DNA of 43,227 nucleotides from Planctomyces sp. Lineage in GTDB: Bacteria; Planctomycetota; Planctomycetia; Planctomycetales; Planctomycetaceae. The stretch lies in contig PABD01000233.1 of assembly GCA_002702685.1 (NCBI GenBank), positions 1-43,227 on the forward strand, in the 5' to 3' direction. The notes under the pieces were generated by a model. It saw only the letters and a list, made by a program, of their open reading frames with translations, searched no databases and was not told the origin of the DNA. Of this stretch, positions 1 through 8,668 are shown piece by piece (the first letter of the stretch is position 1; every line of letters begins with the position of its first letter). The position numbers and the translations under genes are program-made.

Positions 1-3000
1 CGATTCTGTTGCCGCACGACCTGAGTCAACCGGAGAACGCGCGTCATCTTCCCGCGATCTTGGCACACGAATTCTCACACGCCCGTTCGTACGACGTCTT
101 CTGGAACCGCGTGATTCATGTCCTGCAGATACTGCTCTGGTTTCATCCGCTCGTCTGGAAGCTCGGCGATACGCACCAGCGAGATTGCGAACGGGTCTGC
201 GATGCCGTGGCGACAACCTACATCAACGACGTGCAGTCCTACAGCCGCACGCTCGCAACGATCGCCCTCCGTGCCACCTCGCGTCCCCTGCTCGGCACGG
301 TCAGCATGGCCCGCACCTGTGACGTCCGCCAACGCATCGCGAAACTGCACCAGCAGGTCTTCGCGCATTCAATCCCGATCCTGATCCTCAGCGGCATGAC
401 GATCGCCTCATTGACGGCGGCAGTGTTATTGACGGGATGCGAGCTGACGGAGACGGAGATTGAGGCAGAGGAAGTGGAGGTTGAGGTCGAAAACGATGCG
501 GAGGAAAAACCATCGTATCCCGTTATACAAGTTACGAGTGTGTCGGGCGAGTCGATTCAGCGGGGAATTGTCCGCGTGGTTGGAAGCGATCGGGAGGGAC
601 ATGCCTTTGAAGAAACGTTCTTGATTGAGAACGGACGCGTCCGACTCGAATTACGTGAGACGGAGATCCAGAATGTCACCTTCATTGTCGAGACCCCCAA
701 TCACCTGCAGTTCCATTATCGAATTTCACCGGAGGTCAATCACCAGTTTATTGAATTTCAGGATAACTATGAATTCCGTTTGCATCCGGCGACCACTATT
801 GGAGGTGTCGTAGTTGACGAAACCGGTAAACCCATGCCGGGCGTGAAACTGCGATGCGGCACGACCGGAATAAAGGTCACAGACCTCAGTGGGCACTATG
901 GAAGTAATGAGGTGATCACCGACAGCGAAGGGCGCTGGGAATGTGCGCAATTGCGAGCCGACCTTGAGGGATTGGCATTTACGATCGATCATCCCACGCA
1001 TGTTAATCCACTCGTTACGGGCGAGTATTCGAAGTCATACTTGGTTCCGCCAGAATCGTACGCCTCGTTAAAGGCAAAAACTTACGAACTCCAGTTGAAA
1101 GAGGCACCCATACTGGAAGGCGTGGTAAGCGATCCCGCCGGAAATCCCTTAACGGGAGTGATGGTTCTGCGCGACGGCCAGAATTTCTATACGGCTTATG
1201 GACGTGATCGCAACGACATTCCTGTCACGGATGAGAACGGCAAATTCATCATACGAGGGCTCGAACAGAAGTCTTACAAGGTGACATTCTACTCCACGGA
1301 TTGGGGGCTGAAGACCATCGAGGCAAAGGTACCGTCGGATGCACCGTTGCAGGTTACCCTGCAGAAGGGTCAGCGGCTGGAGATCCGGGCGACGAATCCG
1401 GCTGGAAAGCCTATCGCGCACGCGCGGGTTTTCCCGGGAGCGCCGCAAGGACTCCGTGGTGAAGAATATTCCGGGTTGAACCATTATCACGCACTCTCTT
1501 TTCTGGTGAATCGTTCCCTTCTCGGCGGCCGGACCGACGAAAACGGTTTGTTTGTGTGGGAGAACGCGCCCCCTGAGAAATTGCAGTATCGCATTCTGGC
1601 GACCGGCTATTGTGGTCAGGGAAACGATGCCAATTTCAGCCCTGCTGACTCCCCGGTTGAGACGACGCTTCACCGAGTGATCCCGGTCTTCGCCACGGTT
1701 GTCGATGATGCCACCGGCGAACCGATCGCGGATTTCAAAATCTATTCAGGTTATCGCTTCAAAATGAACCCGAAAGAGATGTGGGGCTGGAATTCCATGG
1801 ATCGTAACGACGCGATAACGTGGAAGTCGGGAATACCTGCCGACACGATCGCGGCGGAAAAACTGAAGACGCCACTGGAGCCAAACGAGTTTCGGACGCA
1901 TTTGTCTTCACTGGATAAAGTTTACCGCTACCGTGTTCAGGCTCCTGGTTATCTACCGGTTTTGTCGGAACAACTGGACCGCGGTGCGTTGCCCGCGGAA
2001 CCCGTCGAGTTGACATTCCGGCTGAAAAAGATGGAAACCACCGTTCGCATCGTTCAGACTCCAGAAGGCCAGCCGGTCGCGAATGCGGACGTTGTCATCG
2101 CCGTAGCGGATTCTCGGGGGGATAATCCGATGTTCGTTTTCATGGATCGAACCCCGACTCACGGCCATGCGTACCAATTTAAAACGAATGCGGAAGGCGC
2201 ATTCGATCTTCCTCAACTGGATGACCGGTATGTAACTGTCATCATGCACGACGACGGTATCCAGTACCTGGATGACCTGGAACTGCTGCAGCGAGAGCGA
2301 ATCACACTTGACCCGTGGGTGAGCTATTCAGGAAATGTCCTATTCGATGATCCCCCGCAACATACCGTTCTGTTGGCGGTAAGTTTTGAGAATGACGCCT
2401 ATGGCACTCACTTCAGAGCGGAGGACGGCACACCCAGAGTTTATTACCACGAGCGCGCGGTTGTGGATTCATCCGGACATTTTGAATTGCAACACGGAAT
2501 TCCAGGCGCGCTCCAATACAGTCTGATGGGCGTGAAAGAAAACCGGACGAACCTGAGGGAGACTCAGATCTATTGGCGAACTGACTACCGTTACGACCCC
2601 GACAAATCCGTCGAGGAGACACCGCTCGTCCTGGGAGATAACGAAGTCGATGTCATTGGAGAGGTGAAGATTCCCGATGATGTAAAGCTCGACTTCGACA
2701 ATAGCGGGGTGGAATTCAAGTTGACCGGGATCGCGGGAGACGACTGGAAAACCTATAGATGTGAGGGAAGCGCCAACCTCAAACCGGATGGTACCTTCCG
2801 CGTCCACAAGCTGCGACCGGGACACTACAAGGGCTATCTCCGAGCGGGTGGCGCTGAAGATCCGATCCTCAACTTCGGTCAGGGACAACGCAGGGACCGC
2901 TACGAAGTCGAACTGGAAATCACCCCCGAAACGTTCGCCGGCAAAGGGCCCGGCAACCCCATTGATCTCGGGGAGATCATACTCACGCCAGACAGGCCCG

Positions 3001-5453
3001 AAGGGGTAGGTGAAACGAAGCCCCCCGTGGTGGAGGAAGAAGCGGTCGCCGAGAACGAACCAAATAAGAACGAAGCAGCGTCTACGGTGGACGGCGTTAC
3101 CGTGGTCAAACTCGTTGATGAGGATGGGAAGCCGATTCCTGACGGGGTGGTGACGTTCATTGGCGACCAGGAAACAGGTAAGCATGTAAAAGTAGATTTG
3201 CCTGTCGTGCAGGGAATGGCCCGGTTTGAGCATGGTGGGGAATCGTTCAAGGATCTGAGCGTCAAAATCGTCAGTCGGGGACATCAGGTCTACAACGAAA
3301 ATTGGAAGCCGACGCCCGGTGAGGAGACGTTCTCTGCAAAACCGCAGTACGAGATTGAGCTTAAACCGGCCATCACTATTGGCGGTAAAGCGGTTGATGA
3401 GCAGGGTGAACCGCTGGCCAATGTGCTGATTCGCTGTGAAGCCGGTTTCCGTTATCGGGATGAAGAAAAACGATCCTACGACGCGACGGATGGTTGGGTG
3501 CGGAGCGGTGCCGATGGTCAATGGAAGGCACATGACTTGCCTCCCGATTTGAAAGGCCTCTCCTTCCGCGTAGAGCATCTCACGCATGAATTCAAACCGG
3601 CGGCCGAGGACAATTATTTCAGTTATACTGTGCCACCAGAGCAGTACGATGCTCTGCGGAACCAGAAATATGTCATGAATATGACCGAGGCCATTCCACT
3701 CACGGGTGTGGTGACGTCCCCCGAGGGAGAACCGATCGAAGGGGTCGAAGTCGAGATCAGCGGTCGGACAGGGAATTGGGAACGAATCCTTGCGCAGGGG
3801 ATGAAGTTCAAAACGAACGCCAGAGGAGAATTCCGTCTGCCAAATCCGCCGCGAGGTGGACAATACGTGAGGTTCGAACATCCCGATTGGCGACCGCGCC
3901 GTGAGAACATCGGAATTCCGCACGCCGAACCACTAAAGATTGAACTGGAATCGGGCAAGCGAGTGGAGTTTCAAGTCGTCGATGAGGACGGAAATCCGCT
4001 GGAAGGTGCGAGATTCTTCGTCGATGGTGAAAACTTCGAAACAGATTCGGAAGGGAAGTGGGTCTGGACGAATGTGCCGGAGGGGAAGTTGAATCCCCAA
4101 ATCAGTAAGAAAGGTTATCTCGCGCCAGATTACCGCGAGGGCTACGACGCTGCGGACTCACCGATTGTCATTGCCTTGCACAAGAGCATTCCTGTCGCTG
4201 TAAAACTTCTCGATGCGAAAACCGGCGATGCGATCCAGGATTACAAAGTTTATGACGGTTACTACCTCAAGGGGAATCGTCCGGGAACGTGGATGTTTCA
4301 CCCACACTACCTTGGACAGAGGAACGCCGAGCGGGGGCCTCTTCCCGCGGGAGGATTCACCAGGAATATTGGAGGCCTCGGCCAGAAGTATCGTTATCGG
4401 GTTGAAGCAGAAGGATATCTACCGGTGATGACAGACGCTATCGAGCCAACCGAGTGGATCGGTAAAGAAATCAACTGGACATTCCGTCTCGAAAAACAAC
4501 GACCGTTGGAGCGGGTCGTTCTACAACCGGACGGCGCCATTGCGGCGAATGCGGAGGTGATCGTCAAATATTTACGTGATGGCGGCGATGGAGACCTGTC
4601 CGCAACAATCTTCGACACGCAAGGGGTAGAAGCCCCATCGAGGAATCTCGAAGACCAGCAGACATTCAGAACGGATACATCTGGCAAATTCACGATGCCG
4701 GCTATGGACCGGGCCTATATGTGCCTGATCCGTCATGCGAGCGGCTATCTGCCCCTTTACTTCGACGTCGAGTTGATCCAGCAGGAGGAATTGAAGTTAC
4801 GCCCCTGGATGGAGTTCTCCGGTAAAGTAGTGCATGGGGCCGAACCCGCTTCCGGCATCGTCATCAATGGCTCCGTCGCCGTCGATACGGTGTTTGACAA
4901 CGGTTTTCTGTCCGGACTCGGTTGGGATATGCCCTCGGTAAAATTCATTCGACAAGTCAAAACGAATTCGCAGGGTGAGTTCACGTTGTCGCGGCTACCG
5001 CAGGGCGTGGTGGAAGTGACACTGAGCGCGGAAACCAAAAGCCCTGACGAGTCTCCCGATTGGACTTCGACTACCTTTTATGATCCCGAAAACCCGGATC
5101 ACAATCCGTTGGTAATCGGTGACGACGAAGTCGACATCCGCGGACGCATCGATCTGCCGGACGGTTTCGACCTCGCTCGATCAGAGAGTTCCCTATCGAT
5201 TCACGAAGTCTATCAGCACGATAATCCGGGCCGGGAACCCCGCTACCGGGCAACAACGCGGCTGGAGGCCGATGGAACCTTTCTGTTGAGGAACGTGCCG
5301 CCGGGTCACTACAACGGCAGCGCGCAATTCAGCGATAAGCGGGATATTGTTGAGGGCATCGTGCGTACACCGAGAAGGTGGATCAGTTTTGAACTGAAGC
5401 CCGAGATGTTCGAAGGCAAAGGGCCGGGAACACCGCTTGATTGGGAACGGTGA
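1..5453 (+). CDS. M56 (BlaR1-type) peptidase with carboxypeptidase-regulatory-like repeat tail; 5' partial, 3' frameshifted
   Basis: The frame is open through the left edge (first codons read ILLPHDLS, as inside M56 peptidases), so the real start and the first membrane segments lie outside. The zinc motif is AHEFSH, about residue 19-24 of the visible part, followed by a D-x3-N helix and an E-R-V-C-D motif that suits the third ligand. A hydrophobic segment (about 119-143) ends in LLTGC. After an acidic linker come two large copies of a roughly 750-850 residue unit built from small beta-sandwich modules (G-x-V-x-D-x-x-G-x-P-L/I-x-G type, CarboxypepD_reg/CnaB-like). Each copy ends in PE-x-FxGKGPG-x-P. 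M56 proteins are usually membrane sensors that cleave BlaI-like repressors; the long tail is presumably periplasmic. The last residues (LDWER, stop at 5451) break the repeat consensus IDLG, and the -1 frame continues it, so this is probably the first part of one broken gene. Function beyond sensing or proteolysis is unknown. Confidence 0.75.
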   Translation, partial: ILLPHDLSQPENARHLPAILAHEFSHARSYDVFWNRVIHVLQILLWFHPLVWKLGDTHQRDCERVCDAVATTYINDVQSYSRTLATIALRATSRPLLGTVSMARTCDVRQRIAKLHQQVFAHSIPILILSGMTIASLTAAVLLTGCELTETEIEAEEVEVEVENDAEEKPSYPVIQVTSVSGESIQRGIVRVVGSDREGHAFEETFLIENGRVRLELRETEIQNVTFIVETPNHLQFHYRISPEVNHQFIEFQDNYEFRLHPATTIGGVVVDETGKPMPGVKLRCGTTGIKVTDLSGHYGSNEVITDSEGRWECAQLRADLEGLAFTIDHPTHVNPLVTGEYSKSYLVPPESYASLKAKTYELQLKEAPILEGVVSDPAGNPLTGVMVLRDGQNFYTAYGRDRNDIPVTDENGKFIIRGLEQKSYKVTFYSTDWGLKTIEAKVPSDAPLQVTLQKGQRLEIRATNPAGKPIAHARVFPGAPQGLRGEEYSGLNHYHALSFLVNRSLLGGRTDENGLFVWENAPPEKLQYRILATGYCGQGNDANFSPADSPVETTLHRVIPVFATVVDDATGEPIADFKIYSGYRFKMNPKEMWGWNSMDRNDAITWKSGIPADTIAAEKLKTPLEPNEFRTHLSSLDKVYRYRVQAPGYLPVLSEQLDRGALPAEPVELTFRLKKMETTVRIVQTPEGQPVANADVVIAVADSRGDNPMFVFMDRTPTHGHAYQFKTNAEGAFDLPQLDDRYVTVIMHDDGIQYLDDLELLQRERITLDPWVSYSGNVLFDDPPQHTVLLAVSFENDAYGTHFRAEDGTPRVYYHERAVVDSSGHFELQHGIPGALQYSLMGVKENRTNLRETQIYWRTDYRYDPDKSVEETPLVLGDNEVDVIGEVKIPDDVKLDFDNSGVEFKLTGIAGDDWKTYRCEGSANLKPDGTFRVHKLRPGHYKGYLRAGGAEDPILNFGQGQRRDRYEVELEITPETFAGKGPGNPIDLGEIILTPDRPEGVGETKPPVVEEEAVAENEPNKNEAASTVDGVTVVKLVDEDGKPIPDGVVTFIGDQETGKHVKVDLPVVQGMARFEHGGESFKDLSVKIVSRGHQVYNENWKPTPGEETFSAKPQYEIELKPAITIGGKAVDEQGEPLANVLIRCEAGFRYRDEEKRSYDATDGWVRSGADGQWKAHDLPPDLKGLSFRVEHLTHEFKPAAEDNYFSYTVPPEQYDALRNQKYVMNMTEAIPLTGVVTSPEGEPIEGVEVEISGRTGNWERILAQGMKFKTNARGEFRLPNPPRGGQYVRFEHPDWRPRRENIGIPHAEPLKIELESGKRVEFQVVDEDGNPLEGARFFVDGENFETDSEGKWVWTNVPEGKLNPQISKKGYLAPDYREGYDAADSPIVIALHKSIPVAVKLLDAKTGDAIQDYKVYDGYYLKGNRPGTWMFHPHYLGQRNAERGPLPAGGFTRNIGGLGQKYRYRVEAEGYLPVMTDAIEPTEWIGKEINWTFRLEKQRPLERVVLQPDGAIAANAEVIVKYLRDGGDGDLSATIFDTQGVEAPSRNLEDQQTFRTDTSGKFTMPAMDRAYMCLIRHASGYLPLYFDVELIQQEELKLRPWMEFSGKVVHGAEPASGIVINGSVAVDTVFDNGFLSGLGWDMPSVKFIRQVKTNSQGEFTLSRLPQGVVEVTLSAETKSPDESPDWTSTTFYDPENPDHNPLVIGDDEVDIRGRIDLPDGFDLARSESSLSIHEVYQHDNPGREPRYRATTRLEADGTFLLRNVPPGHYNGSAQFSDKRDIVEGIVRTPRRWISFELKPEMFEGKGPGTPLDWER

Positions 5454-7129
5454 AGAAAGCCGAACCGAAAGAAGATGGTGCTGCGGATACATCTGCGAAG
5501 CCCGCGCCCGAGAACAAACCGAAAACCGCCTCTAACAAACCCGATACCAAAGTTGAATACCGCGTCGTCGATTCCAACGGGAAACCGATTGAAGGAGTTG
5601 TTTTCAATTATGGGTCGCTGGTGAGTGGGAAGACGAATGGGGAAGGGGTGCTCGTGATTGATCAGGTGGCGGGGCGGGGGATGAAGTTCGCTTTGCGGCG
5701 GGAGGGTTATCTCGGGAAATCGATGGAGCAGTCATATGGCCCGGCGGACTCACCGGTGACGATTATGTTGCGTGAGGAAATCGACATCACCGTGAAGGTG
5801 TATGATGCCGAGACGAACGAACCGCTGAAAGAGTTCAAGTTGTCCAAGGCGTTGCAGTTTACGCCGGATGATGCCCGGGGGTGGAACTGGCGGATCTTGA
5901 AGGGAGCCCATACAGATGGAAACGCCGAGCAAGGGCTGTTTATAGATCGGATCTCGAACGAAGTCTGGCCGACTCGGTATCTGTTGGAAGCGGATGGCTA
6001 TATACCGGTGCGATCAAAGATCATTACTCCGGGTGAAGTCGACGGACAGACGATCACACTCGAGTTCCCGATGGTGCGTAAAGCAGGACAGCATCGATAC
6101 ATCCTCACTCCCGATGGCGAAGATGCGGCGCGGGCTGTTTTATCTATGCGGGAAATGCCGGATAAAGACAATTCCTTTTCCTTTGCGCTGCACGTCGCGG
6201 ACGGAAAGCCTTCCCTCGACGGCCGGCTCGGTCCTTCCACACTCATGAGGGCGGACCGGTACGGAAAACTGGAGTTGCCACTGACGGATCGAAGATTCAC
6301 CGCGATTCTGACTCACGAGACAGGTTATCTCGAACTCATGGATTTCCAATTATTCAATCAGCAGCAGCTGAAATTGAAACCCTGGAAGTCAATGAAGGTG
6401 AAGGTCCTGTTGCGTGATCGCCCGGTCGATAGTCTACGCGTCACCACCAGCAATGGTCCGATAATCCTGAGAAACTCCGACGAAGATTCTCCTTCGGCGT
6501 ATGGTCTGGGTCAACATGCAGTCCGGTACAAACAGGAGACTTCTTCCGATGAAGAGGGCGTCTTCGACATTGGTTTCCTGCCCGATCAGTCGCTCTCGTT
6601 CCAGATCACGCAGGAACAGGCCGGTCCGCAAACTGGTAACTCGGTTCGTGCTCCCCTCGAATGGGCCTGCACGTTCAATCTGGATCGTCCGATCGAAGAA
6701 GGTCAAGAATTCGTGATTGGCGATGATGAAATTGATGTGATCGGAAAACTGGCTTTACCAGAAAATAAGAAAGTTAAACTCGAAGACGGGAAGTTGTTTG
6801 TGACGAAACAGGAAACCTCCCGGACGAGTCCGTTCAGTGGGACCACGACTTTCTGTCGCGTGAACAAGGATGGCACGTTTCGCATTCCTAATCTGAAGCC
6901 CGGGCATTACTACGGTCGGTTGGTCGTCACTGATCAGGAGATGTACCGTGCTGAAGAACTGGACATCATCAGGAGCTATAACTTCCAATCAGTCGAAGTC
7001 GAGCACGATTTCCAGATCTCTCCCGAGATGTTCGAAGGCAAAGGACCGAAAGATCCCATTGATCTGGGCGAGGTCAAACCTGGCAAGCCGATAAACTTTG
7101 AATCAACGAAATTCCGAACCGAGTTCTGA
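5441..7129 (+). pseudogene. Continuation (third repeat unit) of the frameshifted M56/regulatory-like protein
   Basis: This 562-codon frame opens inside the end of the preceding gene (overlap 5441-5453) with a TTG and no ribosome binding site. It has no signal peptide or membrane segment, so it is unlikely to be an independent exported protein. Its start, LGTVKKAEPKED, completes the LDLG-x-V consensus of the previous unit. The rest aligns with the second half of units one and two: KVEYRVVDSNGKPIEGV, a GYLGKS/ADSPV block, a LKPW block, a VIGDDEIDVIG block, a LKPGHYYG block, and the terminal PEMFEGKGPKDPIDLGEV. It lacks the first three modules of a full unit. I infer that it is the C-terminus of a single gene of more than 2370 codons interrupted by loss of one T, or by a sequencing error. 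It ends tail to tail with the next gene, 15 bp away. Confidence 0.65.
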
Positions 7130-7144
7130 TAGCTCGCTTCTCTC

Positions 7145-8497
7145 CTACAGCATCGAACTGATGTCGGAAGTGAAGGTCGGAAAGACGAACGGGGTTCGCT
7201 TCAGTGTGCTGGCCGGGATGCGGTGTTGCATGGCGAGGGCGAAGACGTTGATGACTTCCGGGGATTCCGGGCCGAGCAGATGGGCGCCGAGGATTTTATC
7301 GCTCTCTTGGTCGACAAGCACTTTGTACCGGGCGTGGGTCTCGCCTACTTTTTTCATCGAGTTGAATTTCGCCCAGTCCCCGGCGTTGAGTTCGTAGCTC
7401 AGGTTCGCTTTTCGGGCCGCGGATTCGGTCATGCCGACGGAGGCGAGCGCGGGGACGGTGAAGACCGCGGAGGGGATTACCGGGTTCGAATTGCGTTCGA
7501 CGTTCCCTTCCAGCAGGTTGCGGGCGACGGCTCGCCCCTGATAATTGGCGACGGGTGTCAGCTCCGGCAGGTCGCTGGCGACCACATCCCCCGCAGCGTA
7601 AACAGCCGGGTTCGAAACGCTCTGGAAGTATTCGTTAACTTCAATTCCCCGTTTGTCGAAGCGGACATTCCCCTGTTCCAGATCGAGCCCGTTCACATTC
7701 GGAACACGCCCCGCGGCGTTGACCACCAGGTCGGTGACAACCTGTTGCGTCCCTTCTTCATTCGACATCGCCACCACAAAGGTTCCGTCGTCGCCTCGCT
7801 TGATGGATTTCACTTCGGTTTGCAGTTTGATATCGATACCAATCTCTCGGGAGCGATCGATCAAATGCCTGACCAGATCGCGATCGAAAGGCGCCAGCGG
7901 TTCCTGTGCTTCGATAACGGTCACCTCCGCACCGGCCCGCGCGGCGACGTGCGCGAACTCGAACGAAATATAACCCCCGCCCACAAAGACGACGCGCTCC
8001 GGGAGATCTCCCAGTTGCATGAAGTCGTCGCTGGTGATGGCGAGCTCGCCGCCGTCAAAGGGCAACTCGACCGGAGCGGCACCGGTGGCGATCAGGATCT
8101 GTTTCGCGGTGACCGTCTGCCCATCCAGAGCGAGGGTGGTCCGGTCCTGAAAGCGGGGTCGCGCCTGAAAAATCTGGATACCCAGCTCGGTGAATGATTC
8201 GCGTTTGCTTTCGGTGACGGGTTCGGTGAACTGACGCTTGAACCGGATGAGATCCGGCCAATCGATACGCGCATCGCCCAGCTGAGTTCCCTTGCCCGCC
8301 ATCATCCGCGCGCGATCGACCAACTCGGCGGCGCGTACGAGTACCTTCTTCGGATTGCAGCCATGCAGTGCGCATGTGCCCCCCACGGGATTGGGGTCGA
8401 CGACCGCCACAGACCAGTCCGCCCGCGCACAGCGCGTGGCGACGCGAGAGGCAGCGGGACCGCTTCCGAGAACAACAAGATCAAATGCTTCCGACAT
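7145..8497 (-). CDS. FAD-dependent NAD(P)-disulfide oxidoreductase (glutathione reductase/dihydrolipoamide dehydrogenase family)
   Basis: This 450-residue protein has the FAD-binding GSGPAA (11-16) and the redox-active pair C42-x4-C47 in the GGTCALHGCNPKK context. A second Rossmann motif GGGYIS follows near the centre, with the YAAGDV FAD motif after it. The C-terminal dimerisation domain is present (HLLGPESPEVIN), but the usual HPT-x2-E catalytic base motif reads FPTFTS. Histidine and glutamate are therefore both missing, and its substrate may differ from glutathione or lipoamide. I chose the ATG at 8497 over a TTG at 8524 because GGAAAAGG lies just upstream on the minus strand and MSEAFDLVVLG is the normal N-terminus. 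It lies 171 bp after the persulfide dioxygenase-like gene on the same strand, so a role in reducing a low-molecular-weight disulfide or persulfide is possible. That role is inference. Confidence 0.8.
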   Translation of the reverse strand: MSEAFDLVVLGSGPAASRVATRCARADWSVAVVDPNPVGGTCALHGCNPKKVLVRAAELVDRARMMAGKGTQLGDARIDWPDLIRFKRQFTEPVTESKRESFTELGIQIFQARPRFQDRTTLALDGQTVTAKQILIATGAAPVELPFDGGELAITSDDFMQLGDLPERVVFVGGGYISFEFAHVAARAGAEVTVIEAQEPLAPFDRDLVRHLIDRSREIGIDIKLQTEVKSIKRGDDGTFVVAMSNEEGTQQVVTDLVVNAAGRVPNVNGLDLEQGNVRFDKRGIEVNEYFQSVSNPAVYAAGDVVASDLPELTPVANYQGRAVARNLLEGNVERNSNPVIPSAVFTVPALASVGMTESAARKANLSYELNAGDWAKFNSMKKVGETHARYKVLVDQESDKILGAHLLGPESPEVINVFALAMQHRIPASTLKRTPFVFPTFTSDISSML

Positions 8498-8668
8498 GAA
8501 GTGCCTTTTCCAGGGTACCTTCAAAATTTAGAGGGGCGTTCAGGCGGAAACGCATGCCAACGCCTTGAGTAAAAATGCTGCTGCGGCGATTATCCCCAGG
8601 CAATGCTGTCGTGAATCACTACTGGAGATGCCGGGCCGGTTCCCGAACTGATTCCGAGCGTCCGTGTG

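Noticed and set aside
2469-3923. Long open minus-strand frame opposite the M56 repeat gene
   Set aside because: It is antisense to well-conserved repeat modules, has no domain signature, and is explained by the GC-skewed codon positions of the real gene.
5436-5453. Programmed -1 ribosomal frameshift joining the two parts of the M56 protein
   Set aside because: No X-XXY-YYZ slippery heptamer is present at the junction (CTT GAT TGG GAA), and no obvious stimulatory hairpin follows. A base loss is simpler.
7223-8197. Long plus-strand frame opposite the flavoprotein
   Set aside because: It overlaps a clear enzyme gene throughout and has no recognisable motif.
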